Positions 20,501 to 29,986 of a stretch of 64,000 bases of DNA are shown here, piece after piece. Position 1 is the first letter of the stretch, and each line of letters begins with the position of its first letter. Source of the stretch: Plumapathes pennacea (taxonomy: Eukaryota > Cnidaria > Anthozoa > Antipatharia > Myriopathidae); NCBI GenBank assembly GCA_964036295.1, contig OZ038467.1, positions 2,795,501-2,859,500 of the forward strand, given 5' to 3'. The translations under genes and the position numbers were made by a program. The notes below the pieces were generated by a model that saw only the letters and a list, made by a program, of their open reading frames with translations, ran no database searches and was not told the origin of the DNA.

Positions 20501-22840
20501 TGATTACTGACTTTCATAAGCAAAGGGTTACATTGAAATGCTCTTCTCTTACTTTTCAGAATGTCTGAAGGTGATGCTGTGGAAACTCTGTGCACACTGA
20601 GTGGACTCTCAGAAGACAAGAGGTCTGGTGCAGAGGAAGCTGCCAGGCAACTGGGACACATTCCACTTGCCCTTGCCTGTGCAGGACATTACATGAAGTC
20701 CAAGGCCACTAAAGACCCTGACTACTCATTCCTGAATTACATGGCAGAACTCAACTCCATGTTAGATGGCATAACAGGTGCCAGTGGCCAAATGAATGAA
20801 ATGGTCAATGCTACTTATGCTGCCATTGCCTTGGAAACAAGGAATCTTTTAGAGGATAGCCCACACTTGCTACACACATTTGATCTCATTGGCACCTGTT
20901 CACCAGATTGGCCGATTCCAGTAAGTTTGGTCTCTCTCCATCTGAGATCTCCTGATTTCAACCTTTCACCCGTTGTCGGCAGTGGCCCTGCCCTGCCAAG
21001 TCAGAGCCAAGAGGAACCTAAACCAAAAGAAGAAGTTGAAGAAGAAGTAGCAGAGATGTTTTTGTCCATCAAGAGTTTGGCCAAGAAGTTAGAAAATTTC
21101 ACTACAGCAGTGAAGGTTAATGTGGAAGCTGTGAGGGCGATGCTCAACCCAGAGCCAATGGATATCCCAGTCCCTGTGGATGGTGTGTTGGAACTCATGA
21201 GGACGTGTCCACTGGTGTCTGTCATGAAAGTTGACCCAGGAGGTTTGTGTTCTTCATCTTTCAGGACAACAGAACATCAACTGACCAATAACAAAACACA
21301 ACCAAGCCAACTCAACCAATCATGAGACGACAAAACGGACCAATCACATCAATGACCATGAGACATATTAAGTCCCGCCATCTGATGAAACCTCTTCACT
21401 TGTGTCTGAAGATGACTTCTGCTCATGGAGTCGAAATGTCAGTCTTCCTGGAGACCAATATAACCTGGACGACCATACCCAATGTACCATTCAGTTTATT
21501 ATTACAAACAAACCTGAAGTGGCCAGTGATTTCATTCAGGCCCAAAGAGCTGAGTTTTATATGTAATTTCAGACAGAGAGACAAATCTAGGGGTTAATTT
21601 TCAGGAGCTTGAGTTTCTACGGTTGTTTTATGATTAAACTAATTTATCTCTATTTGATATTCTGACCTGTGTAGGTGTTGAGACGATTGTGGTCAGTCCA
21701 ATCGTCCACTCTGTATTCCAGCAACTGTTCCTTTCCAAGACAGCTCCTCAGTTGGAGGAGCAGTATTTGACTCTAGCTGAAGACAAACACAACAGAAGCT
21801 CCTGGTTCCGTCGACTGTGGGCATTTGACCCTCAGCGCACCTTGCAGGAGTACCGAAATTCCTTGGGGGAGGGAGAGGAACCGCAAGGCCATTCAGAAGT
21901 TCAAGAGAATTCTCATACTGAGGTGGATGTACAGAGCCTTTTCGAGGTCCGCCATAGTTGGGCAGAAACAGACAGCTACAGAGTGATCCAGCCTAGAGAT
22001 GCTGTGCGGCATCGTCAACAGCACACCAGCCGAGCACTAAAGACGATCAACAGCCTGACATCGGTATGTGGGCAGGACACGTCCACACGGAGCCTGGCCC
22101 GGCTTATTAAGCCTCACTTGGATCACATTCTGACAACTAACACTCCTCAGAGTCTGGGCCCCAGGACCAGAGTTCATGCCCTCTCTGCTGTAGCTTCCAT
22201 TGATGCATCTGCAGGGAACTTGAAGTCAAGTCGAGATCTCTTGGAAGATGTTCTTCCAATCGAGACTCAGCTCTTTGGTGACTCAAGTCTGGAGGTGGCA
22301 TCCACTCTTACTCGCCTAGCTGATGTGTACAGTTCACTAGAGGAAGTTGTGAAGAGCAGGGAGTTGCTAGAAAGAGCTCTGCAGATTTACGAAAAGCAGC
22401 GGAAGAAAGCAGGAGAGTACAAGAAGCCCCTTGAGTTTGCTCATACCATGTCAGCACTTGGTGGTGTGTATGGCTCTCTGGGTTTCAAAGAGCAAAGCAC
22501 GCAGTACATTGAGCGCGCCTTTTCTGTCATGCAGTCAGCAGCACCTACCAGCCCTGACGAGATCGAGCGCCGACAGTTTGCTGGAGACGTGAGCAGTACA
22601 CTCACTGATCTCGGGCATGCATATCTGTCAATAGGCAATGCAACACAGGCACGGAAGATGCTTGACCTTGCCCTGCAAGGACACAAGAACCTTTACGGAG
22701 ATGAACACCCAGAGGTTGTACGTACATTGACTGTTCTTGGCATCGCATATGCCATGCAGGGAAATTGGCAGGAGGGAAAGAAAATGAGGAAAGAAGCAGG
22801 AAAAGTGCAGGCCAGACTTGATGCAAGGCCCCAGATGTAA
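14565..22840 (+). CDS. NB-ARC/STAND NTPase with C-terminal TPRs, predicted mitochondrial and membrane-anchored
   Basis: Exons 14565-15406, 20560-21242 and 21675-22840 total 2691 nt, or 896 residues, with consistent phases. Start ATG 14565 was chosen because the in-frame extension upstream runs over hydrolase 3 exon 1, and because it begins a basic, Ser/Arg-rich, mitochondrial-type leader (MHSLRGALRSKG...LRRAFSNS). A single hydrophobic segment follows near residue 65-80 (WVIGVLGITGSIYYYF). NTPase motifs: P-loop GPTGYGKTTLAWAFAEKL, Walker B WVLILDNV, sensor-like GTVLVTKEG, and the GLPLAL-type LGHIPLALA at the start of exon 2. A charged linker (EEPKPKEEVEEEVAEMF) follows. Exon 3 ends in TPR-like units (ASTLTRLADVYSSL, SALGGVYGSLG, VRTLTVLGIAYAMQG). 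STAND proteins are switch NTPases that assemble into signalling scaffolds. Ligand and role are unknown. Intron 1 is mostly a minisatellite. Confidence 0.85.
15960..20310 (+). repeat. 4.3-kb minisatellite, about 10-bp unit (CAAGTCCCCA / CAAGTCCCTT)
   Basis: More than 400 imperfect copies of CAAGTCCCYH stand in tandem, almost without interruption, inside intron 1 of the STAND gene. Alternating subtypes (..CCCCA, ..CCCTT, ..CCCCT, ..CCCAC) create a layered pattern. A larger block recurs about 642 bp apart: the landmark gaagtcactttcaagtgccc occurs near 17030 and 17670. A related seed (ccccaagtccccttaagtcc) is seen upstream at about 15597-15630. Because a 10-bp unit cycles through all frames every 30 bp, the array gives long spurious ORFs of SPQVPSSPHK type (to 415 codons) on plus and Trp/Gly-rich ones on minus. 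Confidence 0.97.
20444..20468. repeat. (AT)n microsatellite
   Basis: About 12 AT units between the minisatellite and exon 2 of the STAND gene. Confidence 0.9.
21320..21500. repeat. Interspersed repeat fragment (GAAGATGACTTC...GTCGAAA.GTCAGTC type)
   Basis: In STAND intron 2. The landmark tctgaagatgacttctgctc, followed by gtcgaaatgtcagtcttcct and acctggacgacca, matches a second fragment at 32690-32785 in DGCR8 intron 3. It has no protein domain and its class is unknown. Confidence 0.6.
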
Positions 22841-22890
22841 CAGCCATAGATAGAAGCAAATGGCTGGGTAACCCCACTCGTCCCACTCCT

Positions 22891-22919
22891 CCCCCCCCCC
22901 CCCCCCCCCCCCCCCCCCC
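22891..22919 (+). repeat. Poly-C tract
   Basis: About 29 consecutive C just after the STAND gene stop, in its presumed 3' UTR. Similar C or G runs occur at 42730-42755 (G), 47041-47062 and 63540-63564. The exact lengths could be sequencing-sensitive. Confidence 0.9.
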
Positions 22920-23195
22920 TTGTTTTGTAGAATTGTGGAACTGTGCAAGTAAAGCAAAAAGGACCAGAGTTATGGAATGAATTATTGTCTTAAGTCTAAA
23001 GTGGTGCACAGTACAATGCAACCATGGAAAACAGAAACATACTGTACCAACATTATAACAAAAGCAGATGGTTTTCTAGTTTGGTATAGTAATATTTTCA
23101 TGTTTTATAACATTTTTTTTAGGCTGCTAATGCTCTGGTTCCCCTTCCCCTCCCCCAGAGGGCCAGCTGTTCAGGCTATCTAAACATTTGCAAAG

Positions 23196-23201
23196 AATAA
23201 A
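23196..23201 (+). terminator. STAND gene polyadenylation signal (candidate)
   Basis: AATAAA in caaagAATAAAatttgag, about 355 bp past the stop. Confidence 0.45.
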
Positions 23202-23272
23202 ATTTGAGTAAACAGAGTTGCCCAGGCCATCTTGAGAACTGGGTTATCTATGCAGCTGTAAAAAAATCTCTC

Positions 23273-23487
23273 TTAACCCTTAAGCTCAGCATACAAATTC
23301 TCCCAACCATAGAATAAGAAAATGTATGAATGATGAAATGAGAATTGATATCTAAATCAACTTTTATTTGAGCAAGGTATCAAAATTAATGCAAGTTCTC
23401 TATACTGTACAATACAGCAGCTGTACCTCTGGTGAGAAACTGAAGGAGAAAACTGAAGTTGATTGAACTCTTGAGTGAAAGGGTCAA
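23273..23487 (+). repeat. TTAACCC-ended interspersed repeat (copy C, near full length)
   Basis: It starts TTAACCCTTAAGCTC and ends with ACTCTTGAGTGAAAGGGTCAA, so the ends are imperfect inverted repeats. Landmarks GAGAATTGATA, TATACTGTACAATA and CTCTGGTGAGAAACTGAAGG appear in order. Confidence 0.8.
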
Positions 23488-24251
23488 AGGTTCTTGGCTT
23501 CATTCACCATGCTTTATTTCTCAACAGAAACCAATGGTTTCTGCAAAACCTGAGTAAACAAAAACAGACAAGCTTCTTCATACAAATATGTAGCAAAGAA
23601 ATCAGTTGCATCTCAATGTATGGGACTGCAGTAATGTTATGTGAGACAACTTGTTTTTCCTAGACTGAAAAGAGACCATTCAATAATATAGTTTTATTTC
23701 ATCAAAAATGGATACAATGTAATATCAAGAATTATTTCACTCCGTTAAATAATTTTCAGATCGTGAACTCTATTAATTCATATCATTTTTGAAAGGTGAG
23801 ATCAACTCAACCAAAAACCACGCAACAATCAAATAACATCAGATACAATGTTGCACAACCTGTTAAATATACACCAAGTTGTCATCAGCAAAAGTTTGAA
23901 CTTCAAGCAACACTAACAATCAAAATGGCAGTCAACACATTTTTATGGCATCTAACATATCCACATTAACCTAATGTTGATACGATATTATGTGTTTTGC
24001 TGCCCCACTGATGCACACCAAAATCTGTTCCCTATGTTGCTAGGACTGCTTACTGTAAATCTAAACAGTGCAGTACCAAGCTTTGAACACTAGTAAACCC
24101 AGTCAGGCAATAGGCCATTTACTACTGGTCTGGTGTGAGAGCTTTCTCACAAAAATTAGTTTTACTATTATCTCCATTTTTATAGAAATTGAACTCAGTT
24201 GCATGGAAAGGTGAATGGCCCATTTTAATCTTTTGACTCCTGAACTGTGAT

Positions 24252-24386
24252 TACAGTCAACTCTCAAGGCGGACACCTCTACTCCACTTATTTGTCTGCA
24301 TCTAAACTCTTTAAACAGGACATCTCTATAAGGCAGAGACCTGGACCAGGTCCAGAGGGTGTCCATCTTGGAGAAAGTTCACTGTA
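24252..24386. repeat. Pogo-like terminal-inverted-repeat element (TACAGT...ACTGTA)
   Basis: 135 bp bounded by TACAGTCAACTCTC and GAAAGTTCACTGTA. The inside carries ggcggacacctct...aggacatctctataaggc, the ggacacctct motif seen in many short animal DNA elements. A sister copy is at 26896-27003. Confidence 0.6.
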
Positions 24387-24667
24387 TTCTGCATGCAAGA
24401 TGATCAAGTCCTGGGTTGCATAAAAACATTTTAGCTGGCCAGCAGCTAAAGAAAAAATGTGTTAACTTGTGATACTTTGCAAGGACAAACATCAGCACAG
24501 TCACAGTGTGTTGCATTAACTTGGATTTAAAGTCCTTGACAATCACTCCAGAGAAAATCACTTTGGACAAACCAAAGCACTGACAGTAATGTAACATGTA
24601 CAACAGTCGTAAAAGACTGCTCTCAAAGTAACAGCTAAAAGCCATTTAGTCAGGATCTAGGTATCAC

Positions 24668-27600
24668 TTATGTTCTTTTAACAAAATAGACAAAGTTATT
24701 TGTCCCAACTGCAATGCTTGAGTGACTAGAGTGTCTGTTGTGGTCCAGCGTGTAGACAGCACGGTCGAGATCCACAAGGCGACCAGTTGTCTGATAATTA
24801 AACAAAACATCAGTGAACACAGTTACCATATTCAGGTCAAACCATACAGTCCATCCAGTTGTCCAACATAGATGGAAAACACAAGACCCAAAATAGAAAT
24901 AATTTATTTTAATTTAATAAATTATAATATATCATATAACAAAAATCTACAGCATTGCAGTTTGCAAGTCTGATTTTGGACATTTAAGTGGAAATATTAT
25001 GAAGTCTATGATAAATGCCAGCATGACTCTAAAGATACTCACATGTAGAGTTCCTTGATCAACACATCTCATCATGTTACTGTCACTCCCACCAGCTAAA
25101 ATACAATCTGAATCCTGCCACTGGACACAGTATAACTGTGGGAAGAAAAAATCAAATCAGTATAATGCTCAGTCATAATTAATTAATAATCTAAAGGTGT
25201 GCTCATAATATTTGTTTATGGATAAGCAAATCACGATAACAAAAAAAAAAAAAAAAGGAAAAGAGCTTACCATTGAATTGCTATAGTCACGAGAGACATC
25301 TCTGATAAGTTTTCCAGTGCCATAGTCCCATATCTGCAGAACATTATCTTTTCTCCAGGAACCAGTGAGAATATTGAGATTAGACAGCTGAATATCCAGT
25401 GCATCTCCACATAAATGAGGCCCAAAGATCTTCCTACCATAAAAGGAATACAGTTTCAACATGATACTAAAGGTATACACCTTCAAATATAAGGGTAGTC
25501 ACATAAAACAACAACACCTTTATTATAAATTGATAAATATTAAATACAATATTGTACTACGGGCCAAAGCCAGAGGCTTAAACGGCATAAGCTATACAGT
25601 AAGTATGAATGAAATTGTTGAAGAAAAACATTTGGGGCGGACATACTTCCAAAAAAATACCAAAACATAAACATGCAAATGTTTGGCACACGTTTTGAAA
25701 CACCTTGTCAGCAAGGCTCGAAATACCTGCTTGCCTGATACCCAGGACTAGCAAAATTTGACTTTGGGCTAGCTAGACGAGTTCATTCTGTGCCCAATGG
25801 GCTAGTATACTTTCAAGCAAGTTATATCAGTTAACACTGAGAAGTGCGTGTGCTCAGGGCTAGAGTTTCCTGAATCCTAACTTCATTTTATTGCTTACCT
25901 TACTGAATGCTTGCCATTAACTCTTGTGTCCCAAAACTGTCCAAAAAGAGAGAATCACGATCCTTATTTTGTTAGACTTCTTATTTCCAATCAATCAGGA
26001 TATTTTTCAAAGAGTGATCTGCACAAGTATTGATACTAACAGCAGCCCCAGTTGAATAGTCTCCTGATAGCAGACCTAACGAGCAGCTTCCATGGAAGTA
26101 AAATGGAAGCTGCTTGGTGGTCTGTTGTCAGGAGGCTACAGTTGAAGGGATGTGGAGAAACATAATACCTGTACTGTGTCATCCCATCCACCAGACAGGA
26201 ATACGTTGTCATCACCAGGAGTGTAATGCACAACAAACACTCTGCTCATGTGTCCGTCCATCACTAAATGAGATGAGCTGCCACCAGCAGATAAAATATG
26301 CACACAAAGAGGAGAGAGTGTTAAACCCTTTCACTTCCAAGAGTGATCAACTTCAATTTTCTCCTTCAGCTCCAGATATACAGTATGGTAATCAAATGTG
26401 GCCTTGATAGCTTGCTCAGATGAAATCTGATTAAAATATCAGTTCTCACAACATCACTCATACATTTCCTTAAGAAAATATCGAGGGGATGAGGGAGGGG
26501 AGGGGAGGGGAGGGAGGTGTAGGGTTGGGTGGCACAGGGAGGGGGGGCATTCAAATGGACCAAGAAATGCTTTATCACATACCTGGCCCCAAGTGTGCAT
26601 ACAATTTTCTTTGTCTTCTCATCATAGACATTCAGCTTTGAGTTGGAACCACCTGTAACAAACTTGTTTGCAGAAGCATTGAAAGAGCATGCCAGAACCT
26701 GGTGATCACTTTCTGTCACTGTTGATAGACAAGTGCTGGTGGAAACATGCCAGTGTTTGATATCACCATTGGCATCTGAAAGAAAAATAATTACACAGCT
26801 CTTCACACAATGTTTCTGTCCAAATCCAATCTCAAAATGCAAAAACATTAAGTTGACTACTCAAGAACAGTGTGAGTACTTTTATTGGTTGAATGTACAG
26901 TCAACTTCCTCTTAACAGACACCCGTCCAAGCCGGACCAACATCTCTCTAAAATGGACAGTTGGAGCTGATCCCGAGAATGTCTGTCTCAGGAGCTGACT
27001 GTATTCATCAAGAGCTTTCATTACGTGACGGTCACACCATATTAGGTTTTATCCTGCATTTCAGAAGGTAGACAGTTTCTTTGGCACTGAAAGGGTTAGA
27101 ACTATTAAGCCCCCTTTCACCAAGAAAATGACTCTGAATTTCAGGTGAAAAAGAAAAAAATATATTTTGTTGTGTTAGGGTGTTAATTGAATTAGATTGC
27201 CTTTGTTAGGTTTAGAGGATTAATTCAAAGAAAATTTACATATGGCCAAGACTAAACAAACATATTACTTAAAAATAAATATTTTGTACACTCAGATAAC
27301 CCCAGTGCAGGTGCAAAGAATCATTGTTCAATCATGGAAAATCCATGCTGCCAGAATCCCAGAAACATGATATCTCTGCCAAAAATTGACAAGGGAAGCA
27401 CTAAATTTGTCTGTCAATAAGACAATAATTTGGAATGAGGTTCAATTTTAGAATAATTATTCCAAACAAAACTGGTGATAAGATTAGAATACTTATCAAT
27501 TCTAATGAAGCCGATATCCCTAAAACTTGCCCTGAAACCTACCACTAAAAGTACAGAAAGAAAATCCGAAGAGAAAAAAGTACCCTTTTATCTGTAATGG

Positions 27601-28509
27601 GCTTTAGGTTTTACCAATTAGCCACTTAAAAACGGATCCAGTTCAGACGGTGTATATTACTCAAGAGTGCGGCCGTCGAAGTGTTTCGAATCAAAAGGAG
27701 CCGCAGATAAATATATATTATTATATAAAATACAGCAGATTTTTTTTTTTTTTTTTTTTTTGCCATAAACTAAAGAATCATAACATAACGGCCACAAATT
27801 TATATACGCCGTCTATATCGGGAAAAATGGTCGATCAACCTACATGTGGCCAGTAAAATATTTTTAAAATTTTCCGAAGGGGCAACAGCTTTCCAGCGCA
27901 GCGAAGTAACTGGGAGTCGAGCAGCCGCCGTATCGCTATCAGACAAACTGTACACGCAGTGACCGCTATCCACGGCATAGACCTGCAAGCGGAAAGAGTG
28001 GATTAAATATGTAACAGAAGCTCTACTGTTATTTTTATCACCTGCTTTGTTACTGTTTTCAACTTCAAAGAATGTACTTTATGTTCTTCACACAAGAGAA
28101 AGAAGATCGGTCCACTTATCCGTCTTTTGAAACGCAAATCATCAATGGCAGTACGCTACAAGAGGGCGTAAATAAAGAAAAAGAATATTCACGCCAGTTG
28201 ATGACAAAGAAATTGTACCTTGATGGTTCCACTCGACAGACCCACTCCGAGCAAATTTCCGTCGATGTTGAAACGACAGCACATTACTTCGGCGTTTGCC
28301 TCTCTGTAAAAAAAAACTTGAGCTCAGGTTCAGCTCGAAAGAATATCTAAGGCTTGTCGAGGCAAAGAAAATCTATGAGAGGACAGAACTCACATAACGT
28401 GCAGAATTTTCAGATTCCCTTCGGCGGACGGAGTCATGGCAGGAGACGTCTCCACAACCACCTCACGAGGCGAAGAAAGCGTTGACAGCGGAGCTTGAAC
28501 GAGATGCAT
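24668..28509 (-). CDS. WD40-repeat protein (family not assigned)
   Basis: Nine exons on minus: 28509-28394, 28303-28219, 27982-27844, 26775-26583, 26277-26169, 25936-25899, 25433-25271, 25135-25043 and 24790-24668. They total 1059 nt, or 352 residues, all in phase. After a Ser/Pro-rich N-terminus, successive WD40 blades are visible: EVMCCRFNIDGNLLGVGLSS..IKVY, LATYANGDIKHWHV, CSFNASANKFVTGGSNSKLN, VFLSGGWDDTVQFWDTR, ILTGSWRKDNVLQIWDY and CILAGGSDSNMMRCVD. It probably forms one seven-bladed propeller with no other domain, so it is likely a protein-interaction scaffold. I do not recognise a named vertebrate orthologue. It is not GNB1L, which lies nearby and has different sequence. The acceptor of the 26277 exon was chosen (over a nearer AG) because only it keeps phase. 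Confidence 0.85.
26321..26475 (-). repeat. TTAACCC-ended interspersed repeat (copy D, minus orientation)
   Basis: It begins ttaaaccctttcacttccaa and reads the family sequence in reverse complement (gatcaacttcaattttctcc, then cagttctcacaacatcactc). It is internally shortened. It lies in a WD40-gene intron. Confidence 0.7.
26896..27003. repeat. Pogo-like terminal-inverted-repeat element
   Basis: 108 bp between TACAGTCAACTTCCTC and GGAGCTGACTGTA, with acagacacccgtccaag inside. It is the same family as 24252-24386, and lies in a WD40-gene intron. Confidence 0.6.
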
Positions 28510-29626
28510 TGTTTATCCCTCGGTTGAATATATAGCTGTTAATAGATCACGGATGTTCGCGACTCATTTGCACAAAGATGAACACCTATCCACTCTGCAA
28601 ACACAGAAGTCACTTCATATCCAATGATCTCGCGCCTGCGCGCCTGATGACCGCGTTGCGTCTAAACGTAGACATGACAACGGACCGTCGATCGACGAAA
28701 ACAAAATAAACAGAATAATAAACAAATACTAAAAATTACATACACTAAAATACACTACAGGGTGACTGATCATAATTTTTGGTTGATTTTAAAAACTATT
28801 TGTTGTCATCACAAAAAATAATAAACCCCAAGCTTTGTGAGGGGTTTCTGGACATGACTCTATGTCATCGGATGAATGTTCGTCAGTCAGTCAGTCAATG
28901 AGGCAGACAACACTGACCTATGTAAAGACTAACAGACTGCGCACGTCAGGTCAAATTTGACAGAGTCAAAAATCAAACAGCAGAAAAACTCTTTTACAAA
29001 AATCATATATATATTTTTTCAAATGGACAAAAAACTTGTTCTGATCTTTTACATACAGTACACAATTACACAAGGGAAATGGCATTCTTTATTGTAAATG
29101 TGCAATTTTTTTACAAAGCAAAATATGTACTTTTTCAAAAATAACAAAATAACACATGCATCAGATTATATTATGTCAAATGGAGAATCTTTCACCATGT
29201 CCCACCCATCTGATCCAAATCTAAAAAGTATTGTTGTCATATAAATGAGTGACCAAGATGTGAAAAGCACTGTTTTTTTAGAAAATGTGGTCAGTCATGT
29301 TAAAACAAAACACTTTCAAAACCAACCCTATATTTGTTATGCATTTCTGGAACAATGCAGTACATGCTTTCATTGCTACAGAAAGTATACTGGTTCAGTT
29401 AGAAAAATAAGCCCCAGGATTACACATTTTTAGATCTATTTAGCTTTTAAAATTCAAGATTAGAGATAGTTTATTCCATTGATTTCACATACATAATAAA
29501 TAGTAAATTCCAACTTTGTAAGTTATAGTTTGTGTTGTAGTAATTTTATATTGGTGTGGTTGAACTGAACTGCTAAGCAGCACATACTGGCAACCTAATT
29601 CTATTTTGAAACAGATTTACTTTTAT

Positions 29627-29806
29627 TATATAGACACGAGTGTTTTACTGGAAAATATTCCGTGCGTAAAATCCATACGAAACTACATCCGGGACCCAAG
29701 TGGCATATTTTCCATATCCTCACTAGTGAGGATATCGTTGGCATCATTTCCCGCTTTTGCACAGTTGTTTGTGCAATTCCTCGTAAAACACTCTTGTCTA
29801 ATATAA
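29627..29806. repeat. Inverted-repeat element with palindromic centre
   Basis: The left end tatagacacgagtgttttac pairs with the right end gtaaaacactcttgtctaat. The centre holds the palindrome atatcctcactagtgaggat(at) near 29716-29738. It lies in the presumed DGCR8 3' UTR or just beyond it. Confidence 0.7.
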
Positions 29807-29818
29807 CAAAAAGAAAAT

Positions 29819-29949
29819 TACACGGCGGCTTGAAGATATGGATTTTATTTTCTCGTGGATAAAACAATATTTTACTCACTCGCGAAGCGCTTGTTCGTAA
29901 ATTGTTTTATCACTCGAAAATAAAATTCATATCTTCGTGCCGCCGTGTA
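29819..29949. repeat. Foldback palindrome, 131 bp, 37 bp past the DGCR8 stop codon
   Basis: The arms run from tacacggcggcttgaagata to the complementary tatcttcgtgccgccgtgta and pair nearly throughout (ttttattttctcg with cgaaaataaaat, aaaacaat with attgtttt). The centre is cactcgcgaagcgcttg. If transcribed with DGCR8 it would form a hairpin of about 60 bp in the 3' UTR. Confidence 0.8.
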
Positions 29950-29986
29950 GTATCCTCTATGCATAATTTAATTACAACAACAAAAA

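Larger units (their letters stand above)
22841..24667. other. Convergent intergenic region, STAND gene / WD40 gene
   Basis: It holds both 3' UTRs, a poly-C tract, a near-full copy of the TTAACCC repeat (23273-23487) and a pogo-like element (24252-24386). There is no credible coding sequence. Confidence 0.6.
28510..29986. other. Region between WD40-gene 5' end and DGCR8 3' end
   Basis: The WD40 promoter and DGCR8 3' UTR or downstream sequence lie here, with the genes head-to-tail on minus. Two inverted-repeat elements (29627-29806 and 29819-29949) sit directly past the DGCR8 stop. The rest is AT-rich with no coding signal. Possible minus-strand AATAAA hexamers for DGCR8 are at 29622-29627 and 29098-29103. 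Confidence 0.5.

Noticed and set aside
20923-21242. Treating 20923 (CCA|gtaagt) as a splice donor and the following sequence as intron
   Set aside because: The frame stays open for 107 more codons of charged, protein-like sequence and ends at a donor whose phase fits exon 3. An alternative splice remains possible.
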